The notes beneath the pieces were generated by a model. The model saw only the letters and a list, made by a program, of their open reading frames with translations, made no database searches and was not told the DNA's origin. Position numbers and translations under genes: made by a program. A DNA stretch of 64,000 bases from CAIWHR01 sp963846855 (lineage in GTDB: Bacteria > Pseudomonadota > Gammaproteobacteria > Burkholderiales > Casimicrobiaceae): contig CAWJXK010000003.1 in assembly GCA_963846855.1 (NCBI GenBank), positions 124,001 through 188,000 on the forward strand, read 5' to 3'. Numbering within the stretch: the first letter of the stretch is position 1; each line of letters starts with the position of its first letter. This document shows positions 1 to 13,679 of the stretch, in pieces.

Positions 1-78
1 CGAAGTGCGATGCGGAGCGGTCGTCGATTGGTCCATCGGCGCATCGCGGAGTTCCGCGGGCGCCGCGCCGCCCGTCAT
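1..78 (-). CDS. Possible 5' end of a downstream gene, cut by the window edge
   Basis: Reading leftward from an ATG at 78, the frame stays open for 26 codons to the edge of the window. It starts one base past the stop of the SPOR-domain gene (TGA at 82-80), as expected for the next gene of the same operon. A second ATG lies 14 codons in. The visible peptide is Ala/Pro/Thr-rich and has no recognisable motif or signal sequence. I would not name a product; the frame could also be open by chance in such GC-rich DNA. Confidence 0.25.
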   Translation of the reverse strand, partial: MTGGAAPAELRDAPMDQSTTAPHRTS

Positions 79-79
79 C

Positions 80-751
80 TCAATACTTGATCACGGCGGC
101 GTCGAAGCCGCGCTTGCCGAGTTCGCTCTTGATCCGGGTGAGCTCATCCGTGTTGTCGAAGGGGCCGAGCCTCACGCGATACCGCGTTCCCTTGTCGGCG
201 ACCGCCGCCGATTGCACGACCGCCTCCCACCCGGCCATCGCAAGGCGCGCCTTCAGGTCCTCGGCATCGGATTCGTTCGCGAACGATCCGGTCTGCAGCC
301 AGAATCGGTCGGTCGCCTTCGCGACACGCACCGTAGTTTCGGGCGCGCTGCGCGCTTCCTGCTTCGGGGCCTTCTCCGCCTTGTCGGGCGGAGCGGCGGC
401 GCGCTCGACGGTCGCCTTGTCCTGCGTCGGCCGCTCCGGAGCCCTGCCCTGCACCTTGGGCTCTTCGGCGCCCGGCAGGATCTTGTAGAAATCGAAGCGC
501 GACTTGTCGGACGCGGTCGAATCCGGCTTGCCCGATTTCGTGAGATCCCTCGCGGGCTCGCGCGACGCCGGCGTCGCCTGATACGGATTTCCGGACTTCA
601 TCACATAGAAGGCGACCGCGGCGGCAAGACCCAAGCCCACCACGATCCCGATGAACACGCCGATGAGCGTCCCGCCTGCCCCGGACCGCCGCAACGGTCT
701 CGCGCGTGTCGGCGCGGCATTCCTGCGAGCGGGGATTCGTGGGGAGGTCAT
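80..751 (-). CDS. SPOR-domain inner-membrane protein (FtsN/DedD-like)
   Basis: A 223-residue bitopic membrane protein. A basic N-terminus (1-22) is followed by one hydrophobic segment (about 28-50), a Pro/Ala/Lys-rich linker, and a C-terminal SPOR domain (about 145-223) with the typical FWLQTGSF start and YRVRLGPF strand. SPOR domains bind denuded septal peptidoglycan, so a cell-division or wall-remodelling role is likely. FtsN and DedD share this layout and the sequence alone does not separate them. It lies 30 bp downstream of argS on the same strand and is probably co-transcribed with it, an arrangement familiar in betaproteobacteria. Confidence 0.85.
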   Translation of the reverse strand: MTSPRIPARRNAAPTRARPLRRSGAGGTLIGVFIGIVVGLGLAAAVAFYVMKSGNPYQATPASREPARDLTKSGKPDSTASDKSRFDFYKILPGAEEPKVQGRAPERPTQDKATVERAAAPPDKAEKAPKQEARSAPETTVRVAKATDRFWLQTGSFANESDAEDLKARLAMAGWEAVVQSAAVADKGTRYRVRLGPFDNTDELTRIKSELGKRGFDAAVIKY

Positions 752-781
752 CGGTAGCTGGAAGCGGTGCGTGAATCGGTC

Positions 782-2428
782 TTACATCTGTTCCGGCGCC
801 GACAGGCCGAGTACGGCGAGCCCGTTGCGCAATGCCTGGCCCACGGCGGAAACGAGCGCGAGGCGGGCCTTGCGCAGGCGCGGGTCGTCGACGAGGAAAC
901 GTTCCGCATTATAGTAACTATGGAACTCCGCGGCCAAATCCTTGAGATAGAAGATCACGAGATGCGGAGCGAGGTCGCGCGCCCCCAGCGCAAGCTCGCC
1001 CGGGAGGTCCGCGAGCCGGCGCAGCAGCGCGTCCTCGTAGGGACTCTCGAGCGGCGTGAGGTCGGCCTCAGCCGACTCGGCGACGCCGCGCGCGATCGAG
1101 AGGCCGGCCTGCCGCATCACCGACGCGACGCGCGCGTGGGCGTACTGCACGTAGTAGACCGGGTTCTCCTCGGACTGCGAGCGGGCGAGATCGATGTCGA
1201 ACGTGAATTCCGCCTCGGCCTTGCGCGACACCAGGAAGAACCGCACCGCGTCGGCGCCGGCTTCGTCGATCAGATCGCGCAGCGTCACATAGCTCCCGGC
1301 GCGCTTGGAGATCTTGATCTCCTCACCGCCCTTCATCACCGTGACCATCTTGTGTATCACGTAATCGGGATAGCCGGGCGGAATGCCCATGTCCATCGCT
1401 TGCAATCCGGCGCGCACACGCATCACGGTGCCGTGATGGTCCGAGCCCTGCACGTTGATCGCCTGTGCGAACCCGCGCTCCCACTTGGTAACGTGATAGG
1501 CGACGTCCGGCACGAAATACGTGTAGCCGCCGTCGGACTTGCGCATCACGCGGTCCTTGTCGTCGCCGTAGTCGGTCGTCTTGAGCCACAGCGCGCCTTC
1601 CTGTTCGTACGTTCGGCCCGATGCGGCGAGGCGCGCCACCGTCGCGTCGACCCTGCCGTCCGAATAGAGCGAGCTCTCGAGATAGTAGTTGTCGAAGCGG
1701 ACGCCGAATGCCATGAGGTCGGCATCCTGCTCCTTGCGCAGCTCCGCGACCGCGAAGTGGCGTATCACCTCGATGTCGCCAAGGTCGTGCCCGACCTCGT
1801 CGAGAAAACGCTGCGCAAGCTCGCGAATATATTCGCCGCGGTAGCCGTCCTCCGGAAACGTCGCGTGTTCCCCGAGGAGCTCCTGCGCCCTCGTGCGCAC
1901 CGATACGGCGAGATTCTGGATCTGGGCGCCGGCGTCGTTGTAGTAATACTCGCGCGTCACGTCGGCACCCTGCCATTGCAGCAGATTGGCGATCGCGTCG
2001 CCCAGCGCCGCCTGCCTGCCGTGGCCGACGTGAAGCGGGCCGGTCGGATTGGCGGACACGTACTCGACCATCACGCGCTCGCCGCGCCGCGAATCGCTCC
2101 TGCCGTAGCGGTCGCGCTCAGCGAGGATCCGGGGCACCACCGCCTGCCGCGCCGCGGGCGTGAGAAAGATGTTGATGAATCCGGCCCCTGCGATCTCGGT
2201 TCGCGCGACGAGCTCGGATGGAGAAAGAGCGGCCGTCAGCGCCTGCGCGAACTCGCGCGGGTTTTTCCGCATGGCCTTCGCATGCTGGAGCGCGACGTTG
2301 GTCGCGTAATCGCCATGCGCTGAAAGCTTCGGGCGGTCGACCACGATCGGCGCGGCTTTCTGCTCGGGCGCGATCGCGGCAAGGCCCTGCGCGAGCCAGG
2401 CTTCGAGGCGGGTGCGAACGTCGGTCAT
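782..2428 (-). CDS. argS: Arginyl-tRNA synthetase
   Basis: Class I aminoacyl-tRNA synthetase that charges tRNA-Arg with arginine in the cytoplasm. The 548-residue length is normal for ArgRS. The N-terminal additional domain is followed by the HIGH-type signature HVGH at 133-136, in the context ANPTGPLHVGHGR. The KMSKS-type loop is KISK at 372-375, followed by RAG. A C-terminal DALR anticodon-binding domain begins near YVQYAHAR. The ATG start gives a normal N-terminus. priA lies 172 bp upstream and the SPOR gene 30 bp downstream. A TATAAT hexamer about 90 bp upstream may serve as its own promoter. Confidence 0.97.
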   Translation of the reverse strand: MTDVRTRLEAWLAQGLAAIAPEQKAAPIVVDRPKLSAHGDYATNVALQHAKAMRKNPREFAQALTAALSPSELVARTEIAGAGFINIFLTPAARQAVVPRILAERDRYGRSDSRRGERVMVEYVSANPTGPLHVGHGRQAALGDAIANLLQWQGADVTREYYYNDAGAQIQNLAVSVRTRAQELLGEHATFPEDGYRGEYIRELAQRFLDEVGHDLGDIEVIRHFAVAELRKEQDADLMAFGVRFDNYYLESSLYSDGRVDATVARLAASGRTYEQEGALWLKTTDYGDDKDRVMRKSDGGYTYFVPDVAYHVTKWERGFAQAINVQGSDHHGTVMRVRAGLQAMDMGIPPGYPDYVIHKMVTVMKGGEEIKISKRAGSYVTLRDLIDEAGADAVRFFLVSRKAEAEFTFDIDLARSQSEENPVYYVQYAHARVASVMRQAGLSIARGVAESAEADLTPLESPYEDALLRRLADLPGELALGARDLAPHLVIFYLKDLAAEFHSYYNAERFLVDDPRLRKARLALVSAVGQALRNGLAVLGLSAPEQM

Positions 2429-2518
2429 CGAGGAAGATGAGATGGGTGCGCAAGGTGGGCAACGAAACCGCGAACCGGCCGTCGCATCACGCGACGCGCA
2501 AGTTCGCGGTCAGCGCGA

Positions 2519-2524
2519 ATTATA
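2519..2524 (-). promoter_or_regulatory. Possible -10 element for argS
   Basis: A perfect TATAAT on the minus strand in the priA-argS gap, about 90 bp upstream of the argS ATG. No good -35 hexamer is visible at 16-18 bp spacing, so this is only a weak promoter candidate. Confidence 0.3.
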
Positions 2525-2600
2525 GCCTGCGTCTGCAGACGGCCCGTCCCGGCAGCGCCGCGCCCAACGCGATCCGTTCGCAGTGGCGCTCGCGGTACCG

Positions 2601-4796
2601 TCATGCGAAACCCAGCGGATCGACGTCGAGCGACCAGCGGACCTGGCGCCCGGGGATCGCGGCGATCGCGCGCCGCCAGTGCGGCAGGAAGCGCTGTAAC
2701 GCGCCGCGATCCTCGCTCTGCGCGACGACCTGTGCCCGCTCGACGCCTGCGCGTCGTGGCATCGCCGCAGGCACCGGCGGAAACACCTCGACCGCGCGAT
2801 GCGCTGCGCGCGCCAACGCGCGGCCCGCCTCGTGCGCCGCGGCAAGGAATGCGTCGATCGCCGCGCGCCGGGGCGCTTCCGCGGCCAGGAGCGCAAGGTG
2901 AGTGAACGGCGGCAATCCTGCGGCGCGCCGCTCGGCGAACAGCGTCGCTGCGAACCGCTCGTAATCCTGTGCGGCAAGCGCACGATAGACGGCGTGCGCC
3001 GCGAAGTCGGTCTGCACGATGACCTCGCCCGGCAGCGCCGCGCGGCCCGCGCGCCCCGCGACCTGGAAGAGCAGCGCGGCAAGGCGCTCCGTCGCGCGGA
3101 AATCCGCGCTGAAGAGCGCGTTGTCGGCGCCGACGACGCCGACCAGCGTCAGGCGCGGGAAATCGTGGCCCTTCGCCAGCATCTGGGTTCCGACGAGGAT
3201 GTCGAGCGCGCCCGCTTCGACCTGCTCCCTGAAGCCGGCGAACGCGCCCTTTCTCTGCGTGCTGTCGCGGTCGATGCGGGCGATCCTCGCGGCAGGAAAT
3301 CGGTCCGTCAGCGCGCGCTCGAGCCGCTGCGTGCCGTGTCCGAGCGGCAGGAGATCGACGTTGCCGCAGTCGGGGCATGCGCGGGGCAGTCGCTCCGCGT
3401 GGCCGCAGTGATGACAGCGCAGCAGACGGTCTTCGCGATGCACGACGAGTCGCGCGGTGCAACGCTGGCACGCGGCCTGCCAGCCGCAGCCTGCGCACAG
3501 GAGCGATGGCGCGAAGCCGCGGCGATTGACGAAGAGCAGCGACTGCTCGCCGCGCGCAAGCCGCGCCTCGATGGCGGCGACGAGCGGCGCGCTGATCCCC
3601 TCGATCGTGCCCGGAGCCTTGTCGGACACGAAATGACAGGAGGGCAGGCGCGCCGGCGCGATCGCGCGCTCGGTCAGCCGCAGCCAGCGGTACCGTCCGC
3701 GCTCGGCCTGCAGCAGGGACTCGAGCGACGGCGTCGCGCTGCCCAGCACCACGGCCGCGCCGCGCTGCCGCGCGCGCCAGATCGCGACGTCGCGGCCGTG
3801 ATAGCGGACGCCCTCCTGCTGCTTGAACGACGGGTCATGCTCCTCGTCGACGACGACGAGGCCGAGCCGAGGCATCGGCGCGAACACCGCGAGCCGAGTT
3901 CCCAGCACGAGGTCGGCCTCGCCCGACGCGGCGAGCCGCCAGTTGCGGCGGCGCTCTCCGGCCGCGAGCCGGCTGTGCAGCGTGACGGCGCGCTTGCCGG
4001 GCAGCGCGTCGGCGATGCGCTGTGCGAGCTGCGGCGTGAGGTTGATCTCCGGCACCAGCAGCAGCGCCTGCCTGCCCGCTGCGATGCACGCGCGCGCCGC
4101 CTCGAGATAGACGTCGGTCTTGCCACTGCCCGTTACGCCCTGCAGCAGGAACGGCGCAAACGTGCCCTGCGCGGCCACGATCGCGTCGACCACCCTCCGC
4201 TGTTCCGTGTTGAGCACGACGGGATCCGAAAGCGGAACGGGCGCGGAGCGCGCCTCGGCGACGAAATCCGCATCGCGCCAGCCGCGAACCATGCGCCGCA
4301 ACGGTGCGGACAGCGCAGCCACTTCGCCCGCCTCCAGCACGCCGCCGGGCGCGTCTTTCCAGCGCACGAACAGCCGGCCCGCCTGCGACTCGCGGGCGAG
4401 CGAGCCTTCGAGCGCGTCGCGGCCCGATTCGGTGATGCGCAGCGCAGTCGTCAGTGCGGCGCTCGACCGCTCGGCGGATGCGCCGGCACCAATGGGCGGA
4501 AGCGCTTGCGCGAGCACGAGCCCGATCGGCTCCTGGTAATAGCCCGCGACGAAACGCGCCAGCTCGAGAACATCCGCGGGCATCGCTGGAATATCCGAAA
4601 GCACTTCGCCGATCGGGTGCAGGCGGTCCGGCGCCACGTCCGACGTCGTACCGATATCGACCACGATCCCGACAAGCGACCGGCGGGCGAGGCGCACGCG
4701 CACGACTGCGCCCACGGATGCGGCGATGCCGGCGGGGACCCAGTAATCGAAGGTGCCTTCCGCCGCAACCGGAAGCGCGATGCGTGCGACGGTCAT
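2601..4796 (-). CDS. priA: Primosomal protein N', replication restart helicase PriA
   Basis: SF2 3'-5' DNA helicase that recognises stalled replication forks and reloads the replisome through DnaT/DnaC/DnaB. The 731-residue product has an N-terminal DNA-binding region (1-190), Walker A GVTGSGKT (220-227), Walker B DEEH (317-320), helicase motif GSATPS (352-357), and the PriA zinc-binding insert with eight cysteines at 434, 437, 443, 446, 461, 464, 474 and 477. All key residues are intact. The start is ATG at 4796. Upstream is a 411 bp gap to hemE that is AT-richer than its surroundings and carries DnaA-box-like sites, described separately. Confidence 0.97.
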   Translation of the reverse strand: MTVARIALPVAAEGTFDYWVPAGIAASVGAVVRVRLARRSLVGIVVDIGTTSDVAPDRLHPIGEVLSDIPAMPADVLELARFVAGYYQEPIGLVLAQALPPIGAGASAERSSAALTTALRITESGRDALEGSLARESQAGRLFVRWKDAPGGVLEAGEVAALSAPLRRMVRGWRDADFVAEARSAPVPLSDPVVLNTEQRRVVDAIVAAQGTFAPFLLQGVTGSGKTDVYLEAARACIAAGRQALLLVPEINLTPQLAQRIADALPGKRAVTLHSRLAAGERRRNWRLAASGEADLVLGTRLAVFAPMPRLGLVVVDEEHDPSFKQQEGVRYHGRDVAIWRARQRGAAVVLGSATPSLESLLQAERGRYRWLRLTERAIAPARLPSCHFVSDKAPGTIEGISAPLVAAIEARLARGEQSLLFVNRRGFAPSLLCAGCGWQAACQRCTARLVVHREDRLLRCHHCGHAERLPRACPDCGNVDLLPLGHGTQRLERALTDRFPAARIARIDRDSTQRKGAFAGFREQVEAGALDILVGTQMLAKGHDFPRLTLVGVVGADNALFSADFRATERLAALLFQVAGRAGRAALPGEVIVQTDFAAHAVYRALAAQDYERFAATLFAERRAAGLPPFTHLALLAAEAPRRAAIDAFLAAAHEAGRALARAAHRAVEVFPPVPAAMPRRAGVERAQVVAQSEDRGALQRFLPHWRRAIAAIPGRQVRWSLDVDPLGFA

Positions 4797-5207
4797 GGCC
4801 GCGGCGGCGGCGAAATCGGCTGGGGCCCCATGTTGTAGTCTTCGAAATGCTTAGCGCCCGTCGCAGCAACGACCGCCAAGTCCTTGTTTTTTGGAGTGCC
4901 GGAAAAATGCCACCGGAATGCTGTGCATAACTCTGTGCGTAAGTGAGTGTGCGCCCTTTTGTGCGCTGCCGGACCCTTCGGCCCGGAATCCGACGGCCTG
5001 TGGGGCATCAATTATTTGTCTTTACAAGTCAATAATTTACGAAAGTCTTCCTAGGAGAGCGAAGCGGTTCCCGTTTCCCCGTGCAAAACGCGCGGGGTTT
5101 GTGCATAAGTGGCCGTCGAAACGCTCGAATGCATCGTTTGTCAATACCCTGCAAACGCAGCACTGGCGCGGGTTTGCCGCATATTCCCGAGCGAGACCAC
5201 GCGCAGA
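4797..5207. other. priA-hemE intergenic region with DnaA-box-like sites and an AT-rich patch
   Basis: No convincing gene lies in these 411 bp. Two exact matches to the DnaA-box consensus TTWTNCACA (as TGTGCATAA on the plus strand) lie at 4922-4930 and 5100-5108, and a one-mismatch copy (TGTGCGTAA) at 4935-4943. Between them is an AT-rich stretch (about 5008-5040) with an inverted repeat AATTATT (5010-5016) / AATAATT (5031-5037). The region must carry the priA promoter and the hemE 3' end, both on the minus strand. Whether DnaA binds here is inference. Confidence 0.45.
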
Positions 5208-6275
5208 TCAAGCAGCGGCGCGGCCCTTGCGTGATTCGCCGTGAACGGCCTCCACGAGCGCGCCGACATTTTCCGGCGGCGTCGTCGGAAGGATGCCATG
5301 TCCCAGGTTGAAAACGTGTCCGGGCGATGGGCCCGCCGCGCGAACCACGGCAATGGCCTCGCGCCGCACCGTGTCGGGATCGGTGAGCAGGACCATCGGA
5401 TCGAGATTGCCCTGCAGCGCCACGCGCGCGCCCACCGTGCGCCGGGCCTGCGCGAGATCGGCGGTCCAGTCGAGCCCGATCGCCGACGCGCCGCATTGCG
5501 CGAGCGCGTCGAGCCACTGCGAGCCGCCCTTGGTGAAGACGATCGTCGGCACACGGCGCCCATCCGGCGCCGGACGCAGCGCGGCGAGCACGGCGCTCAT
5601 CGACGCGAGCGAAAACGCGTTGTACGCGGGCGTCGACAGCAATCCGCCCCAGGTGTCGAAGATCATCACCGCATCAGCGCCGGCGGCGATCTGCTCGTTG
5701 AGATACGCGGCGACCGCTTCCGCGTTGACGCTCACGAGCCGCTGCAGCAGATCGGGCCGGCCGAACGCCATCCGGCGCACGTTGCCGAAGTCGGCGCTGC
5801 CGCGCCCTTCGATCATGTAGCACGCGAGCGTGAACGGGCTTCCCGAGAAGCCCAGCAGCGGCACGCGGCTCTTCAGCGCACGCTTGATCTCGGCGACCGC
5901 GTCGAAAACGTACCGCAGGTCCGCCATGTCGGGCACGCGCAGCCGCGCGATCGACGCCTCGTCCGCCGCCGTGCGCGCGAAGCGCGGCCCTTCGCCTTCG
6001 GCAAAGCTCAGTCCGAGCCCCATCGCGTCGGGCACTGTGAGAATGTCGGAGAACAGGATCGCCGCGTCGAGCGGAAAGCGCTCGAGCGGCTGCAGCGTCA
6101 CTTCGGTGGCGAGCGACGGTGTCTGCGCAAGCTTGAGGAAGCTGCCGGCCTTCGCGCGCGTCGCGTTGTACTCGGGGAGATAACGGCCCGCCTGGCGCAT
6201 CAGCCAGACCGGCGTATGCGATGTCGGCTCGCGCCGCAGCGCACGCAGCAGCGTGTCATTCTCGAATGTCGGCAT
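5208..6275 (-). CDS. hemE: Uroporphyrinogen decarboxylase
   Basis: Cytoplasmic haem-pathway enzyme that removes four carboxyl groups from uroporphyrinogen III to give coproporphyrinogen III, the substrate of the HemF encoded at 50-51 kb. The 355-residue length is standard. The N-terminal signature LMRQAGRYLPEY (25-36) holds the substrate-binding arginines R27 and R31. The catalytic aspartate lies in ILFSDIL (D77). The glycine-rich GFSGSPFTLACY motif is also present. The start is ATG at 6275. It is in the same orientation as the Kdo hydroxylase upstream (76 bp gap). Confidence 0.97.
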   Translation of the reverse strand: MPTFENDTLLRALRREPTSHTPVWLMRQAGRYLPEYNATRAKAGSFLKLAQTPSLATEVTLQPLERFPLDAAILFSDILTVPDAMGLGLSFAEGEGPRFARTAADEASIARLRVPDMADLRYVFDAVAEIKRALKSRVPLLGFSGSPFTLACYMIEGRGSADFGNVRRMAFGRPDLLQRLVSVNAEAVAAYLNEQIAAGADAVMIFDTWGGLLSTPAYNAFSLASMSAVLAALRPAPDGRRVPTIVFTKGGSQWLDALAQCGASAIGLDWTADLAQARRTVGARVALQGNLDPMVLLTDPDTVRREAIAVVRAAGPSPGHVFNLGHGILPTTPPENVGALVEAVHGESRKGRAAA

Positions 6276-6351
6276 CGTTGAGATTGTGGGAAGGGATTAC
6301 GCGGTAGGCCACGACCGCCGGCGGCACAGCACGTGAATCGGAGGGCCGGGA

Positions 6352-7224
6352 TCAGGCCGCAAGCGCGCGGCCGGTGAGACGTTCGAGGACCGCAAGCGGC
6401 GAGCACTCGGGATTGCGCAGCGCCGTGATCGGCAGGTGGATCGTCTGCTCGAGCATGTACTGACCCGACACTGCCGCATGCATGACCTGATCGGAATAGC
6501 AGATCCACGTGGTTCCGGGAGCGAATGGAACGACTTCCTGCGCGCATTGGCGCTGATAGGCGAGATCGGCCTTCGCCCGGTCGTGGAGCGCGAGCATCAG
6601 ATGGTCGTAAGGCGTGCGCCGCCCTTTGGTGACGAACAGCGCTCGGAGCACCGCGGCGGACCCGGGCAGCTCACGGCGGATCCCTGGTAAGAACGTCTTC
6701 GCCATCGACTCGAAGGGCTCGCCCACGCGCCACACGCGCGGCTCGGCCGGATTGAGGTTGGTGAAAATGCGCAGGATGCGCTCGCCGCCGTTGGGCCGTG
6801 ACGGAAAGGCATCCACGTGCAGCCGCGAGTCGTCCTTGCGCCACGAGACGTCGCGACCGACGGCGGGCTGCGGCCGGTAGCTCGTCCTCGCCCGCGTGAG
6901 GAAGCTCGCATACGCCGGGAAGAGCGCCGCCACAAGTCCCGTCGCCTGCGTCGCGAAGCGGGCGATCATCGCGCGGAGCTCCGCGCGATCCGCTTGCGTG
7001 CCGTGCGCGCCCTTGAGCGACGCGCCGTCGAGGCTGATGTTCTTCGAGCGGCCGTCCGACCACGTTGGTGCGAGGAAGCGGCGCTCGGCATCCGACAGCG
7101 TGAACGCGAGTCGCGGGAGCGCGAGCACGTGTCCCTCCTCGAGGCTTCGCGTGAGATCAGCCTGGGTGTCCGCACCGAGCGCCGGTCGCCAGTCGGCGAT
7201 GTCCAGCGTGACGATCGTCGACAT
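6352..7224 (-). CDS. kdoO: Kdo hydroxylase family protein (Fe(II)/2-oxoglutarate dioxygenase)
   Basis: The 290-residue protein resembles the Kdo 3-hydroxylase family (KdoO of Burkholderia and Yersinia), which converts the outer Kdo of Kdo2-lipid A to Ko on the cytoplasmic face of the inner membrane. An iron-binding facial triad is visible: H136-x-D138 in LHVDAF and H249 in DQVMHA. The start was placed at the ATG at 7224, which overlaps the gltD stop as TGATG. A longer frame runs 18 codons into gltD and is less likely. Pairing with gltD looks positional, not functional; its functional partners are waaA, waaC and pagP elsewhere in the window. The family assignment is from recognition, not from a search. 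Confidence 0.78.
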   Translation of the reverse strand: MSTIVTLDIADWRPALGADTQADLTRSLEEGHVLALPRLAFTLSDAERRFLAPTWSDGRSKNISLDGASLKGAHGTQADRAELRAMIARFATQATGLVAALFPAYASFLTRARTSYRPQPAVGRDVSWRKDDSRLHVDAFPSRPNGGERILRIFTNLNPAEPRVWRVGEPFESMAKTFLPGIRRELPGSAAVLRALFVTKGRRTPYDHLMLALHDRAKADLAYQRQCAQEVVPFAPGTTWICYSDQVMHAAVSGQYMLEQTIHLPITALRNPECSPLAVLERLTGRALAA

Positions 7225-8660
7225 CAGCGCGGCAGGTCCGTCTTGCCCATGAGGAAGAGGTCGACGCTCCGCGCGCATTGCCGGCCTTCGCGAATGGCCC
7301 AGACGACGAGCGATTGCCCCCGTCTCGTGTCGCCGGCCGCGAAGACCTTGGCCGCCGACGTCCGATAGTCGTTCGTGTCCGCCCTGACGTTGCTGCGCGC
7401 GTCCTGAGTGACGCCCAGCTCGTCGAAGAGCCCACCGGACTGCGGGCCGACGAACCCCATCGCGAGCAGCACGAGATCAGCCTTGAGCTCGAATTCGCTG
7501 CTCGGCATCTCGACCATCTTCGCCTTGCCGTCGGCGTCCGTCTGCCACTCGACGCGCGCGGCGACGAGCTTCTCGACCTTGCCGCCGCGGCCCTCGAAGC
7601 GCTTGGTCGCGACCGACCAGTCGCGCGAGCAGCCTTCCTCGTGCGACGAGGACGTGCGCAGCTTCACCGGCCAGTACGGCCACACGAGCGGCTTGTCCTC
7701 GCACTCCGGCGGCTGCGGCAGGAGCTCGAACTGCGTGACCGACAACGCACCCTGACGGTTGGAGGTGCCGACGCAGTCGGATCCGGTGTCGCCGCCGCCG
7801 ATCACGACGACGCGCTTGCCGGTCGCGACGATCTGCGCCTTCACCGCGTCGCCGGCGACGACCTTGTTCTGCTGCGGCAGGAAATCCATCGCGAAATGCA
7901 CGCCGGCGAGCTCGCGTCCCGGCACGGGAAGGTCGCGCGGCGCCTCGGCCCCGCCGGCGAGCACGATCGCGTCGAACTCGGACAAGAGCTTCGCGCCGCG
8001 CACGTCCTTGCCGACGTGCACGCTCGGGCGGAACTCGACACCCTCGATCGACATCTGCGCCATGCGCCGGTCGATCAGGTGCTTTTCCATCTTGAAATCG
8101 GGAATCCCGTACCGAAGGAGCCCGCCAATCCGGTCCGACTTCTCGAAGACCACGACCTCGTGCCCGGCGCGCGCGAGCTGCTGCGCGCAGGCGAGCCCGG
8201 CGGGACCCGAGCCCACCACTGCGACGCGGCGTCCGGTTTTCTCCAGCGGGGGCTGCGCGACGACCCAGCCCTCCTCCCAGCCTTTGTCGATGATGAAATG
8301 CTCGATCGACTTGATCCCGACCGGATCGTTGTTGATGTTGAGCGTGCACGCCGCCTCGCAGGGCGCCGGGCAGACGCGTCCGGTGAACTCCGGAAAATTG
8401 TTGGTCGTGTGCAGCACGTCGAGCGCCGTCTTCCAATCCTTGCGATAGACGAGATCGTTCCAGTCCGGGATAACGTTGCTGATCGGGCAGCCGCTCTGGC
8501 AGAACGGAATGCCGCAGTCCATGCACCGCGCGCCCTGCTTCGACGCGTCCTCGTCGGCCAGCGCGAGCACGAACTCGCGGTAGGATTTCACGCGCTCGGC
8601 GACCGGCAGCGCCGCTTCCTGGATGCGCTGCAGCTCGATGAAACCCGTGATCTTGCCCAT
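7224..8660 (-). CDS. gltD: Glutamate synthase (NADPH) small subunit
   Basis: Beta subunit of NADPH-GOGAT. It passes electrons from NADPH through FAD and iron-sulfur clusters to GltB for glutamate synthesis from glutamine and 2-oxoglutarate. The 478 residues include an N-terminal cysteine cluster (C46, C49, C54, C58) plus the later Cys motif CPAPCEAAC, an FAD-binding GSGPAG (150-155), and an NADPH-binding VIGGGDTGSD near residue 290. The start MGKITGF is typical. Its start codon directly abuts the gltB stop at 8661, and its stop overlaps the Kdo hydroxylase start. Confidence 0.96.
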   Translation of the reverse strand: MGKITGFIELQRIQEAALPVAERVKSYREFVLALADEDASKQGARCMDCGIPFCQSGCPISNVIPDWNDLVYRKDWKTALDVLHTTNNFPEFTGRVCPAPCEAACTLNINNDPVGIKSIEHFIIDKGWEEGWVVAQPPLEKTGRRVAVVGSGPAGLACAQQLARAGHEVVVFEKSDRIGGLLRYGIPDFKMEKHLIDRRMAQMSIEGVEFRPSVHVGKDVRGAKLLSEFDAIVLAGGAEAPRDLPVPGRELAGVHFAMDFLPQQNKVVAGDAVKAQIVATGKRVVVIGGGDTGSDCVGTSNRQGALSVTQFELLPQPPECEDKPLVWPYWPVKLRTSSSHEEGCSRDWSVATKRFEGRGGKVEKLVAARVEWQTDADGKAKMVEMPSSEFELKADLVLLAMGFVGPQSGGLFDELGVTQDARSNVRADTNDYRTSAAKVFAAGDTRRGQSLVVWAIREGRQCARSVDLFLMGKTDLPR

Positions 8661-13343
<4,683 letters not shown>

Positions 13344-13679
13344 CTCTCTGCCCCGCGAAACCCTGATTCACGATGACCTCACCTCGAGCCTTGGAAGGCG
13401 ACCGGGGCGCACAAAGGGCGCCCAGGACCCGATTTTGCCAAACGCAGGCGAAACCTATGAATATTATCTACGATGTTGCAATGCGGCAAGATGTCCCCGG
13501 TCATATATGGGCTGGAGCGCAACACTACCCGCCCGGCGGTCATTTGGATGGGAGCAAAATACTTGCGCCATGGGGAGTCTTAGGCTTTAATCTGAACAAA
13601 CGCGGCTAGATGCTTGTTGCAACATCCAAAACGGGACGATCCAGCGCGCTCTTTAGGACAACATCATCAGGATTTCGAC
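13344..13679. promoter_or_regulatory. Divergent regulatory region between gltB and the lipoprotein gene
   Basis: No supported gene lies here; a small open frame across it shows no family features. For gltB (minus), GATAAT at 13468-13463 with TTGCCG at 13489-13484 (15 bp spacer) is a possible promoter in an AT-rich patch. A 10 bp sequence GATGTTGCAA (13472-13481), overlapping that spacer, recurs as its exact inverse TTGCAACATC at 13617-13626, close to the lipoprotein gene. Paired sites of this kind can bind one regulator in both promoters, but that is inference. Confidence 0.4.

Noticed and set aside
2799..4838. A 679-codon plus-strand frame over priA
   Set aside because: Antisense to priA, whose helicase and zinc motifs are intact.
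4793..5011. A 72-codon minus-strand frame in the priA-hemE gap
   Set aside because: No family similarity, no ribosome-binding site, and it overlaps likely regulatory DNA.
4797..5207. Chromosomal replication origin
   Set aside because: Only two to three boxes of a weak type are present and no dnaA, dnaN or parAB gene is in the window; kept only as a DnaA-site finding.
13373..13609. A 78-codon plus-strand frame upstream of the lipoprotein gene
   Set aside because: It covers the divergent promoter region and has no recognisable features.
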